This document shows, piece after piece, positions 30,405-38,414 of a DNA stretch of 64,000 nucleotides. Under the pieces are notes generated by a model. The model had not been told where the DNA came from. It searched no databases and saw nothing but the letters and a program-made list of their open reading frames with translations. The position numbers were made by a program, and so were the translations under genes. The DNA is taken from NCBI RefSeq assembly GCF_016889425.1, contig NZ_CP069513.1, forward strand, positions 2,410,944-2,474,943, in the 5' to 3' direction. Each line of letters opens with the position of its first letter. Position 1 is the stretch's first letter. The DNA comes from Corynebacterium amycolatum (lineage in GTDB: Bacteria > Actinomycetota > Actinomycetes > Mycobacteriales > Mycobacteriaceae).

Positions 30405-31022
30405 CTATTTCGCTAAATCCGCAAAAGGATCTACAGTGCCGTCTGTCTGGGGCCGATACTCAATTTTTCTGGCGGCGAATCGACCAGCTTCCTTGCCAAG
30501 GATGCTGCTAATTAAAGCAACAGCCATATCCATACCTGCTGCGACTCCTGATGAGCTCCAGCGATCTCCGTCTTCAACCCATCGAGCCGCTTTCACCCAC
30601 GTCACTTCGTTTCCGAACGAGGTAGCCCAATCAAAAGCCAACTTATTACTAGTTGCCCGCTTTCCTTCAAGAAGCCCAGCCGCAGCAAGCAGTGCGGAAC
30701 CTGTGCAAACCGATGCCACTAACCGCGCCCGGGATCCGAGGTTGTTGAGCCAGTCCAAAAACTCTGCATCCTCAACTAGTGTTCTACTCCCGGCTCCGCC
30801 AGGAACTAGAAGAATATCGACCGTTTCGAGGTCAGCGGCACAACGTGTGGCGATAACCTGCGCCCCCTGAGCGCTGGTTATCGGACCAGCAATGTTGGCG
30901 ACATATTCGACCTCAATCTCTGGGACATGGCCAAAAAGGCCAACCGGTCCAAATACATCCAAGAGCTCGAACCCGGGGAATAGCACAACAGTTACTCGAC
31001 GATGCGCTTCTGAAATTGTCAT
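30405..31022 (-). CDS. DJ-1/PfpI family (class I glutamine amidotransferase-like) protein
   Basis: About 205 residues. The start is VTVVLFPGFELLDVFGPVGLF, the nucleophile-elbow Cys is in LVASVCTGSALLAAAGLL, and a following KLAFDWATSFG stretch fits the PfpI/AraC-N-terminal subgroup. There is no C-terminal HTH, so it is not an AraC regulator. Relatives include isonitrile hydratase and stress-related proteins; substrate unknown. The ATG at 31022 or one four codons upstream (31034) may be used. A palindrome covers the start codon. The gene follows the rpiB terminator. Confidence 0.82.
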   Translation of the reverse strand: MTISEAHRRVTVVLFPGFELLDVFGPVGLFGHVPEIEVEYVANIAGPITSAQGAQVIATRCAADLETVDILLVPGGAGSRTLVEDAEFLDWLNNLGSRARLVASVCTGSALLAAAGLLEGKRATSNKLAFDWATSFGNEVTWVKAARWVEDGDRWSSSGVAAGMDMAVALISSILGKEAGRFAARKIEYRPQTDGTVDPFADLAK

Positions 31023-31031
31023 ACGACAATT
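31014..31031. promoter_or_regulatory. Palindrome over the PfpI-gene start codon
   Basis: AATTGTC-ATAC-GACAATT, 7-bp perfect arms. It covers the likely ATG, so it could be an operator or a translation-blocking hairpin. Confidence 0.4.
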
Positions 31032-31050
31032 CATACTCCGCCTATACATA

Positions 31051-31092
31051 AAAATGGTCTGGTTCCAGAGTTTTCTGGAACCAGACCATTTT
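31051..31092 (-). terminator. Intrinsic terminator of rpiB
   Basis: An 18-bp perfect stem with a 6-base loop (31051-31068 / 31075-31092), ending in TTTT on both strands, 32 bases after the rpiB stop. Confidence 0.92.
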
Positions 31093-31124
31093 ATTCCTAT
31101 CAACAGATAGCGAACAACAACCCT

Positions 31125-31598
31125 TTAAGCCTCCGGCAGCTCCGGGGCAACGCCAGTCTTCTCGTACTCTGCGAGGATGTCAATGCGACGCTGGTGGCGC
31201 TCCTCCTCGCTCCACGGCTGGGAGACGAAAGCATCGACGATGGCCAGGGCTTCTTCCTCAGAGTGCATACGACCGCCAAGGCCAATCAGCTGAGCGTTGT
31301 TGTGCTCGCGGGCGAGCTTTGCGGTCTCCACCGACCAAGCCAGCGCACAACGAGCGCCCTTGACCTTGTTAGCGGCGATCTGCTCGCCGTTGCCGGAACC
31401 GCCGAGCACGATACCCAGGCTGCCCGGATCGGCGACGGTACGGGAAGCCGCCTCGATGCAGAATGCTGGGTAGTCATCTGCAGGGTCGTAGGTGTGAGCG
31501 CCGCAGTCTACGACGTCGTGGCCAGCCTTTTCCAGGTGGGCCTTAATCAGGTTCTTCATCTCAAAACCGGCGTGGTCTGCACCAAGGTAAATACGCAT
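31125..31598 (-). CDS. rpiB: Ribose-5-phosphate isomerase B
   Basis: 157 residues: MRIYLGADHAGFEMKN start, the phosphate-binding GGSGNGEQIAANKV loop and EHNNAQLIGLGGRM. The sequence follows the mycobacterial type, in which the catalytic base is a Glu (GSGNGEQ) instead of the Cys of E. coli RpiB. It interconverts ribulose and ribose 5-phosphates in the pentose phosphate pathway. TAGACT stands 7 bases before the ATG, suggesting a leaderless mRNA. Confidence 0.96.
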   Translation of the reverse strand: MRIYLGADHAGFEMKNLIKAHLEKAGHDVVDCGAHTYDPADDYPAFCIEAASRTVADPGSLGIVLGGSGNGEQIAANKVKGARCALAWSVETAKLAREHNNAQLIGLGGRMHSEEEALAIVDAFVSQPWSEEERHQRRIDILAEYEKTGVAPELPEA

Positions 31599-31656
31599 GG
31601 CAGCAAGTCTAGCGGTTCCCGCGGATTAAACGGTGTCTGCACCCGTTTTAGGTATT

Positions 31657-31676
31657 GCTTGACGACGTCTCCTGCG
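31657..31676 (+). repeat. Extended intergenic copy of the dispersed motif
   Basis: GCTTGACGACG then TCTCCTGCG, between rpiB and the radical SAM gene. It contains TTGACG, which by itself could act as a -35 hexamer. Confidence 0.8.
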
Positions 31677-31751
31677 CAGCCGAATAGGGTGAAAAGTGAC
31701 TGTATTTGCGTCTCAGCATGTCTTCGAAACCGGAAATTGGGTGCTTTTACC

Positions 31752-33032
31752 GTGTCTCCTGCGCCGCAAGCTCACTTCCAAGTCGATCCGGAAGCTCATG
31801 GCTCCCATGGGCATCATCACGCACCGGTGGTGCGAACGGTTCGGCATGACATCAACAAGAAGCCATTTATCGTCATTTGGGAGGTCACGCGGGCTTGTGG
31901 CCTAGTCTGCAAGCACTGCCGCGCTGATGCGCAACATGAGCCGCATCCGCACCAGCTTTCGACCACCGAGGGCAAGATGCTGCTAGAGACCCTGGCGTCG
32001 TATAGCAAGCCGAAGCCTCTTGTGGTGCTCACCGGCGGCGATCCTTTTGAGCGTGATGACCTGGAAGAATTGGTGCGATTTGGCACTGAGCGCGGCCTGA
32101 ACATGTCGCTGTCGCCATCGGTGACACCGCGGCTGACGCCGGAGCGGATCAAGTCGTTGCGAGAGGCCGGTGGTAAGGCGATGTCAATGTCGCTCGATGG
32201 CGCGACTGCTAAGACGCATGACAAGTTCCGTGGTTTTTCGGGAACTTTTGAAAAGACGCTGGAGATGGCTCCGCACATCAACGAGGCCGGTTACCGACTG
32301 CAGATCAACTCGACCCTGACCAAGGGAAATATCCATGAGGCACCAGCGCTGCTGAAGACCGTCATGGAGATGCAAGCCAAGATGTGGTACGTCTTTTTCC
32401 TCGTCCCCACTGGTCGCGGTGCGGATTTGGGCGCTTTGTCGCCGGAGGAACGCGAGGATGTTCTGCACTGGTTGTCGGATGTGTCCAACCGAATTGCCAT
32501 CAAGACGACGGAGGCGCCGCAGTATCGGCGCGTCGTTATGCAGCAGGAGGAGGCGATAGAAAAGGGGCTGCCACCCTATGAAGGCGGCGAGCTCTACCGC
32601 TACTTGACCGAGGAAACGACAAAGCTGCTCGGCGCTGTGCCGGAAAAGCCGCGCCGACCGCGCTCCCCGATGGCCGTCAATTCTGGTTCCGGTTTTGCCT
32701 TCATTGACCATATCGGCGATGTCTACCCCAATGGTTTCCTGCCGTTGCACTGCGGCAATGTGAAGGCCACACCATTCCAGGAAATCTATTCGAACTCGCC
32801 GGCTTTTAAGGCTCTCCGCGACCCGGACAATTGGCACGGCAAGTGCAGCGTCTGTGAATACCACAGCGTCTGTGGCGGATCCCGCTCGACGGCCTACGCG
32901 TTGACCGGGGATTACACGGCATCCGACCCGACCTGTATCTACATTCCGCCGCGGTGGGCTGCGATGAGCGAAGAAGAACGGCAGGCTTCCACCGGGCAGA
33001 ATGCTGAAGCTGGGGCGGGTCAGCTCTCTTAG
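31752..33032 (+). CDS. Radical SAM/SPASM domain enzyme with His-rich N-terminus
   Basis: About 426 residues. The radical SAM cluster motif is TRACGLVCKHC (CxxxCxxC), near residue 50. The C-terminal SPASM region has Cys at CGN, KCSVCEYHSVCGG and PTC, enough for one or two auxiliary 4Fe-4S clusters. The core resembles NirJ/AhbC/AhbD-type proteins of heme d1 and alternative heme synthesis and related peptide-modifying enzymes. No precursor-peptide gene is seen beside it. The N-terminus (HGSHGHHHAP) is His-rich. The GTG at 31752 is the first plausible start; the frame is open further upstream but crosses the antisense of rpiB. It converges on the reductase gene 27 bases downstream. Confidence 0.85.
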   Translation: MSPAPQAHFQVDPEAHGSHGHHHAPVVRTVRHDINKKPFIVIWEVTRACGLVCKHCRADAQHEPHPHQLSTTEGKMLLETLASYSKPKPLVVLTGGDPFERDDLEELVRFGTERGLNMSLSPSVTPRLTPERIKSLREAGGKAMSMSLDGATAKTHDKFRGFSGTFEKTLEMAPHINEAGYRLQINSTLTKGNIHEAPALLKTVMEMQAKMWYVFFLVPTGRGADLGALSPEEREDVLHWLSDVSNRIAIKTTEAPQYRRVVMQQEEAIEKGLPPYEGGELYRYLTEETTKLLGAVPEKPRRPRSPMAVNSGSGFAFIDHIGDVYPNGFLPLHCGNVKATPFQEIYSNSPAFKALRDPDNWHGKCSVCEYHSVCGGSRSTAYALTGDYTASDPTCIYIPPRWAAMSEEERQASTGQNAEAGAGQLS

Positions 33033-33059
33033 CCGCACGCCCCAGCTGCTACAGGTTTC

Positions 33060-33704
33060 TTAGTCGAAGCGCGGATCCTCAGTGCGAGAGCGCTTAATTT
33101 CGAAGAAATACGGGTAGCTGGCGACGGCAACCGAGCCGTCGAAAATCTTGCCGGCTTCTTCGCCGCGTGGGATACGGGTAAGCACCGGACCGAAGAAGGC
33201 AACGTCGTTGAGCTTGACCACCGGAGTGCCGACGTCGTTGCCGACCTCCTTCATGGCCTCTGCGTGGTTTTCACGCATGAGCTCATCAAACTCTGTGGTC
33301 AGAGCCTGGGCCAGACGCTCTTCCGGCAGGCCAACCTCTGCGAGGGTTTCCTTAATCAGCTCGTCGAATGCGTGCTCCGGCTCGTCGACATGCGCATGAC
33401 GATCGATGCGGTTTTCGTTGTGAATCTTCGTGCCCAGCGCGGTGTAGAGCTTGTCGACGGCCTCCTGACCATCCTGGGAGAACACTGCATTAAACAGGCG
33501 TGCCGGGGTCCAGTTGCACTGCATCATGAACTTGTACTCTTCCGGCAGTTCGTCGCGGCCTTCATTGAGTACTGACAGGCTCATCGGCTTCCACTCGACC
33601 TCGATGTCGCGGACCTTTTCGACTTCCTTAATCCAGCGGGATGTCACCCAGCAAAACGGGCAGGAAACGTCGAAGTAGAAAGTGACCTTGTCTCGATTGC
33701 TCAT
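33060..33704 (-). CDS. DsbA-fold mycothiol-dependent reductase (Rv2466c/Mrx2-like)
   Basis: 214 residues. The active site SCPFCWVTSRW is a CxxC at the start of a thioredoxin fold with an inserted helical domain, and VGTPVVKLNDVAFFGPVL carries the cis-Pro. This is the family of mycobacterial Rv2466c, a mycothiol-dependent reductase that also reduces nitro drugs. Mycothiol is the actinobacterial low-molecular-weight thiol, which agrees with the host. AGGAGGAC lies 6 bases before the ATG. It is next to pepN, as in other corynebacteria. Confidence 0.87.
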   Translation of the reverse strand: MSNRDKVTFYFDVSCPFCWVTSRWIKEVEKVRDIEVEWKPMSLSVLNEGRDELPEEYKFMMQCNWTPARLFNAVFSQDGQEAVDKLYTALGTKIHNENRIDRHAHVDEPEHAFDELIKETLAEVGLPEERLAQALTTEFDELMRENHAEAMKEVGNDVGTPVVKLNDVAFFGPVLTRIPRGEEAGKIFDGSVAVASYPYFFEIKRSRTEDPRFD

Positions 33705-33833
33705 GTGAAAGTCCTCCTAAATCATTGATTGACTTATCAACGACTATAGGGCGGAATTTTTCGGCTTGCATTCATGTTTTCCGCGCTCACTCAGAATCCT
33801 TCTCAAATCCGGGGTCGTGGTTACACTTGTCGC

Positions 33834-36536
33834 ATGACTTCCACGAACCTAACCAGGACCGAGGCTGCCGACCGTGCGGCCATGCTCGAGGTGTCCCACT
33901 ACGACATCTCTCTCGATCTCACCACCGCACCTGTCGGTGGGCCGCACAGCGCACCAACATTCGCTTCCAAGACCACAATTTCTCTGACGGCGAAGCGCGC
34001 TGGTTCCACCTTTATTGATCTGCGTGATGCGGTTGTTAAGAGTGTGACCATCGACGGCGTCGATGCCACGGAGGCTGCTCACTATGCCAGCGAGACCGGC
34101 ATTAACCTGGACCTGACCGACGGTGACCACACCATCGTTATCGACGCGGACTGCCGTTACACCAACAACGGCCAGGGAATTCACCGCTTCCAGGATCCTG
34201 CCGACGGCGAAACATACCTGTACTCGCAGTTTGAAACTGCCGACGCCAAGCGCGTGTTCGCCTGCTTTGACCAGCCGGATTTGAAGGCGACGTATTCAAT
34301 CCACGTCGTGGCACCGAAGGGCTGGAAGGTTATTTCCAACTCGGTGGCCAAGACCGGCGCCACCACCGATGTCCACGGCAATGAGGCCGATACCTTCGAC
34401 TTCTCGGTGGATGTTCCCCTGTCGACGTATCTCATCGCAGTCTGTGCGGGCCCATGGTACGAGGTCGCTGACTCGTGGACCGGCACTGTCGCACCGCACC
34501 CGGAAACCCCTGCCGAACACCAGCCGGAGGGCGAGCTGACCATTCCACTGGGGCTCTACTGCCGCCAGTCCATCGCCGAGTACCTCGACGCTGACACTCT
34601 GTTCAAGGAGACCAAGGAGGGCTTCGACTTCTACGCCAAACATTTCGGCGAGCCCTACCCGTTCGGTAAGTACGACCAGATCTTCTGCCCGGAGTACAAC
34701 ATGGGCGCGATGGAAAACGCCGGCTGTGTGACCATCCGCGACGAGTACGTCTTCCGCTCCAAGCCCACCCATTACCTCTACGAACGCCGCAACGACACCA
34801 TCCTGCATGAGATGGCTCACATGTGGTTCGGCGATCTGGTCACCATGCAGTGGTGGGATGACCTCTGGCTCAATGAGTCCTTCGCCACCTGGTCGGCCGC
34901 CGCCGCTCAGGTCGAGGTTTCCGATTACAGCCACGCTTGGACCACTTTCGCCAACGTCGAAAAGGCCTGGGCCTACAAGCAAGATCAGCTACCGTCGACG
35001 CACCCGATTGCCGCCGACGCCAGCGACATTGACACCGTCGAGCAGAACTTCGACGGCATCACCTACGCCAAGGGCGCGTCCACCCTCAAGCAGCTGGCCG
35101 CCTACGTTGGTCAGGATGCTTTCCTCGCCGGTGCTCGTATGCACTTTGCCCGTCACCGCTTTGGCAATGCCACCTTCGCGGACCTGCTGGACGCGCTCTC
35201 CGAGGCTTCCGGTCGCGATCTGTCTGGCTGGGCCGATCAGTGGCTGACCACCACCGGTATCACCACCCTGGCACCGGACTTCCGCCAGTCGGCCGGTAAG
35301 TACACCTCCTTCGCAGTCACACAGGAAGGTGCCGAGCCGGGTGCCGGAGAACTCCGCGATCACCGAATCGCCGTGGGTATCTACAACCTGCGCGGCACCG
35401 GATCGGATGCCGTACTCGAGCGCACCAAGCGCGTGGAAATCGACGTCCGTGGTGCACGCACCGAAGTCCCAGAGCTGGTCGACACTCCAGTCGGCGATGT
35501 CGTGCTGGTTAACGACGACGACCTCACCTACAGCATGATCCGCTTGGACGAAGGCTCGCTTGCCACCGTCATCGACAACATCGGCGCCTTCACCGATTCA
35601 ATGGCACGCACACTGTGCTGGTCCGCGACCTGGCAGATGGTTCGCGCAGGCCAGATGCGCGCTCGCGACTTCGTCAACCTGGTGCTCCGCGGCATCCCGG
35701 GCGAGGACAAGCTCTCCGTCTTGGAGCGCGTCATCGCTCAGGCGGTCAGCGCCGTCAACGTCTACGCCGATCCACAGTGGGCTGATTCCACCGGCCGCGA
35801 CCTGCTGGCTCAAGGCCTGTTGGACAACGCGAAGAAGGAAACCGACGCCGACCGCGCCCTGGTTTTCGTTAACGCTTTGACCACCGTGGGCTCGTCGAAT
35901 AGCGACGTCGTTGACGCACTGCGCGCCATCTACGCTGGTGACGCAGACAAGGCTGGTTTCCCAGCTGTCGCGGTAGACACCGACATGCAGTGGCGCGCCC
36001 TGAAGGCGCTGGTTTCCGCCGGTCTCGAGGGCGAGGAAGCCATCGCAAAGCTTGAAAAGACCGACAACTCGGCACTAGGTGCGCAGGCCGCCATCGCCTG
36101 CCGCGCCTCTGTGCCGACGCTCGCCAACAAGTCCCGCGTCTGGGCAGAGGCGACGGTCTCCGGCAACGATGCCCCGTCGAACCTTGTCATTCGCCACTTG
36201 CTGGCCGGCTTCAACGCGCCGGGCTCGGGTGAGGTGCTCGCACAGGCGCTTGACGACGACTCCCGCGCCACCATCAACGCGGAGCAGTCGGCGACTTCGC
36301 TGTCGGAGCACTTCTTCGCCGTTGCCAACATCTGGTGGAAGCAGTTCTCCTCCGAGACGGCCCAGACTCTGCTCGAGGGCTTCTACCCCACCTGGGAGAT
36401 CAGCGAGTCGGCAATTGCGGCCGCTCAGTGCTTGCTCGACAGCGATGAGACTGCGTCGCCGGTCAAGCGCATCATCTCTGAGCAGCAGTTCCTGGTGAAG
36501 CTCGCTCTTCGTGCCCGCGAGTTCGACGCGAAGTAG
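33834..36536 (+). CDS. pepN: Aminopeptidase N (M1 family)
   Basis: 900 residues. The exopeptidase motif NMGAMENAG and zinc site HEMAHMWFGDLVTMQWWDDLWLNESFA (HExxH...E) are both intact, followed by the C-terminal ERAP1-like helical domain. It removes N-terminal residues from peptides in the cytoplasm, the usual step after ClpP. The ATG at 33834 is preceded by TACACT with a 6-base gap and no Shine-Dalgarno; a frame 20 codons longer is ignored. One motif copy (36248) encodes ALDDDS in the C-terminal region. Confidence 0.97.
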   Translation: MTSTNLTRTEAADRAAMLEVSHYDISLDLTTAPVGGPHSAPTFASKTTISLTAKRAGSTFIDLRDAVVKSVTIDGVDATEAAHYASETGINLDLTDGDHTIVIDADCRYTNNGQGIHRFQDPADGETYLYSQFETADAKRVFACFDQPDLKATYSIHVVAPKGWKVISNSVAKTGATTDVHGNEADTFDFSVDVPLSTYLIAVCAGPWYEVADSWTGTVAPHPETPAEHQPEGELTIPLGLYCRQSIAEYLDADTLFKETKEGFDFYAKHFGEPYPFGKYDQIFCPEYNMGAMENAGCVTIRDEYVFRSKPTHYLYERRNDTILHEMAHMWFGDLVTMQWWDDLWLNESFATWSAAAAQVEVSDYSHAWTTFANVEKAWAYKQDQLPSTHPIAADASDIDTVEQNFDGITYAKGASTLKQLAAYVGQDAFLAGARMHFARHRFGNATFADLLDALSEASGRDLSGWADQWLTTTGITTLAPDFRQSAGKYTSFAVTQEGAEPGAGELRDHRIAVGIYNLRGTGSDAVLERTKRVEIDVRGARTEVPELVDTPVGDVVLVNDDDLTYSMIRLDEGSLATVIDNIGAFTDSMARTLCWSATWQMVRAGQMRARDFVNLVLRGIPGEDKLSVLERVIAQAVSAVNVYADPQWADSTGRDLLAQGLLDNAKKETDADRALVFVNALTTVGSSNSDVVDALRAIYAGDADKAGFPAVAVDTDMQWRALKALVSAGLEGEEAIAKLEKTDNSALGAQAAIACRASVPTLANKSRVWAEATVSGNDAPSNLVIRHLLAGFNAPGSGEVLAQALDDDSRATINAEQSATSLSEHFFAVANIWWKQFSSETAQTLLEGFYPTWEISESAIAAAQCLLDSDETASPVKRIISEQQFLVKLALRAREFDAK

Positions 36537-36603
36537 CAAGTGATTTCGACCGGCACTTTGGCCGTTATCGTTTTCGTGGCATCAAGTCGATAGACTTGGT
36601 GCC

Positions 36604-37002
36604 ATGACAACTTCTCAGACGCTCTTTGACTCCGTCGGCGGCGAGGATGTCTTCAATCGCATCGTCCATGGCTTTTACACGCGTATGCGTTCCGATGACC
36701 TCATCGGCCCGATGTACCCCAGCGATGACTGGGAGGGCGCCGAGGATCGACTCCGCATGTTCCTCGTCCAGTACTGGGGCGGGCCGCGTTCGTACAGCGA
36801 ACAGCGTGGTCATCCGCGCCTGCGCATGCGCCACATGCCGTTTTCCATCGGCGAAGCCGAACGCGACCGCTGGCTGGAGATCATGAGCGCCTCACTCGCA
36901 GACATTTCCGATGAAGAGCTCCCCCGCCCTCAACGCGAAGCCATGTGGAATCACATGGTGCAGGTCGCTGACATGCTCATCAACCGCTTCGACGCGCAGT
37001 AG
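36604..37002 (+). CDS. glbO: Truncated hemoglobin, group II (GlbO type)
   Basis: 132 residues. Tyr B10 is in VHGFYTRM, Tyr CD1 in GPMYPSDD, the proximal His in LRMRHMPFSIG and Trp G8 in RDRWLEIM. This pattern is that of TrHbO proteins, which bind O2 and may serve detoxification or oxygen delivery. TAGACT is 7 bases from the ATG, so the transcript is probably leaderless. It lies 67 bases after pepN. Confidence 0.93.
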   Translation: MTTSQTLFDSVGGEDVFNRIVHGFYTRMRSDDLIGPMYPSDDWEGAEDRLRMFLVQYWGGPRSYSEQRGHPRLRMRHMPFSIGEAERDRWLEIMSASLADISDEELPRPQREAMWNHMVQVADMLINRFDAQ

Positions 37003-37021
37003 GAATTATGCTCCTACCCCG

Positions 37022-37828
37022 CTAGTTCAGCAGCGGCAGCACGCCAAAGGACTCGAGCGTAAAGATCGAGCCAAACCGCCCATCCAGCCGGTGCCACCGT
37101 CCCTTCGTGGACACGCGCACCGGCTCTTTTTCATCCGGTTGCTCCGGAATGAAGCCCATCGCACACAGCGCAAACACATCCCGCATGGTCACGTCCACCA
37201 CGCTTTTCGACGTCTCCTGCGACTGCCCCTCCCCTGAGTCAACAGTGGCTTCACCGGCCTCGCCGCTGACAGTAAGAACCTTCTGATCTAGCAGAGATGG
37301 CGGCATACCCATGGGGCCGGAAGATTCCACCGCGACCGCGCGCCCCTGCTTCTCGAGAGTCCGGAAAGCAGTGGCCGGAACATAGTCGACAACCTGCCAT
37401 CCTTCCGGAACTGGCAAGAATCCCGGCCAGGAGGACGCCGACTGCGCATGCACCCGGTACGGCAGCGCGGTGAGCGAAGCTTCCTTGTCCTCCGCATCGT
37501 CGGATGATTTTGCCTGCGCGAAGGCACGCACTGCGATGTCTTTAATCTCCGCGGCAGTGACGATGATGTCGTCGGGAAGCGCATGTAGCGCAATTGTGCG
37601 CATGGCGAGCGGGCCGATCGGGGTCTTCACCCATACCTGTGACATTGCTGGCGCAGCGGTGGGCTCGGGCGAGGAACTGATACCGGCGACGGTGGTGGTC
37701 TTTCGTGCGCGGATGCGAAGCAATGTGTTCTCGTCGAGGGCGTAGGCCTTATGGGCTAGGACGCCCAGATTCTTCAGGGCATCGGGAGTGCCGAAGGTCA
37801 GCTCGGCAGCGGGATGAGAAGTGGTCAC
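37022..37828 (-). CDS. Conserved actinobacterial protein of unknown function
   Basis: 268 residues, soluble, no signal peptide or membrane segment. I do not recognise a domain. The C-terminal 75 residues (VVDVTMRDVFALCAMGFIPEQ, STKGRWHRLDGRFGSIF) look the most conserved. The middle has a Ser/Glu/Gly-rich linker. The start is a GTG; the gene begins 6 bases after the thioesterase stop, so the two are co-transcribed. A near copy of the dispersed motif, with its right half perfect, lies at 37202. Confidence 0.75.
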   Translation of the reverse strand: MTTSHPAAELTFGTPDALKNLGVLAHKAYALDENTLLRIRARKTTTVAGISSSPEPTAAPAMSQVWVKTPIGPLAMRTIALHALPDDIIVTAAEIKDIAVRAFAQAKSSDDAEDKEASLTALPYRVHAQSASSWPGFLPVPEGWQVVDYVPATAFRTLEKQGRAVAVESSGPMGMPPSLLDQKVLTVSGEAGEATVDSGEGQSQETSKSVVDVTMRDVFALCAMGFIPEQPDEKEPVRVSTKGRWHRLDGRFGSIFTLESFGVLPLLN

Positions 37829-37834
37829 GGCGAA

Positions 37835-38278
37835 TTACTTGTCCTGGTCTTCCTTGTTGTCCTCGATTGCGGGAGCTGCAAAACGCTCCAGTTCACGGCG
37901 TGCAGACGGGGAGAGCTCGACTGCCTTCGCAGTCTTGAGATCAAACATCACCATCACGGTTTCAAGCACAGCCACGATGTGATCATGCTGGTCGGAGATA
38001 GTCTGGCGGAGTGTGAAAGAGGTGCGACCGAAGTTGATGATCTCGGTCTCAACCACAACTTCCTGGGTGTCCGGCAAGATAGCGCGGACGTAGTCGATCT
38101 CCAGGCGACGCACCACTGCCGCAGGCATCCCTGCCCCGCCGCCGAGACCGCGCATAACAAAGTCCAGACGAGCCTGCTGGGCGTATTCCAGGAATGCGGT
38201 GTTGTTAGCGTGGCCGTACTGATCGAAATCAGACCAGCGGATAGCAACGTTGGTACGAAATGGTGCTGATTCAGTCAT
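37835..38278 (-). CDS. Acyl-CoA thioesterase, hot-dog (4HBT) family
   Basis: 147 residues. The N-terminal IRWSDFDQYGHANNTAFLEYAQQAR contains the catalytic Asp and HxN of 4-hydroxybenzoyl-CoA-thioesterase-like enzymes, followed by hot-dog strands (YVRAILPDTQEVVVETEI). Acyl substrate unknown. TATAGT lies 7 bases from the ATG, suggesting a leaderless mRNA. It forms an operon with the unknown gene that follows. Confidence 0.87.
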   Translation of the reverse strand: MTESAPFRTNVAIRWSDFDQYGHANNTAFLEYAQQARLDFVMRGLGGGAGMPAAVVRRLEIDYVRAILPDTQEVVVETEIINFGRTSFTLRQTISDQHDHIVAVLETVMVMFDLKTAKAVELSPSARRELERFAAPAIEDNKEDQDK

Positions 38279-38327
38279 ACCCAGAACTATAGGCGTTTTC
38301 TGGAGCTACGAGCCTGCAAATAACGCG

Positions 38328-38382
38328 AAAGCCCGGGACCTGTGCACTGGTGCGAGCCAGTCCACACTGTTCCGGGCTTTGC
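38328..38382 (-). terminator. Intrinsic terminator of ettA
   Basis: AAAGCCCGG pairs with CCGGGCTTT around an inner hairpin (ACTGG / CCAGT), about 35 bases past the ettA stop. The T-tract is short. Confidence 0.75.
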
Positions 38383-38414
38383 CGTTGGCAAAAATCAGAT
38401 TCGCGGGAAACAGA

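Noticed and set aside
31657..31676. The dispersed motif as an ordinary -35 promoter element (it contains TTGACG)
   Set aside because: Most copies are inside genes, in both orientations, without a -10 at 16-18 bases, and variants with TTTACG or TTAACG keep the flanking GC and GACG exactly.
31194..31751. A longer radical SAM protein beginning antisense to rpiB
   Set aside because: The extra 186 codons are antisense to rpiB and show no domain; the frame is open by chance.
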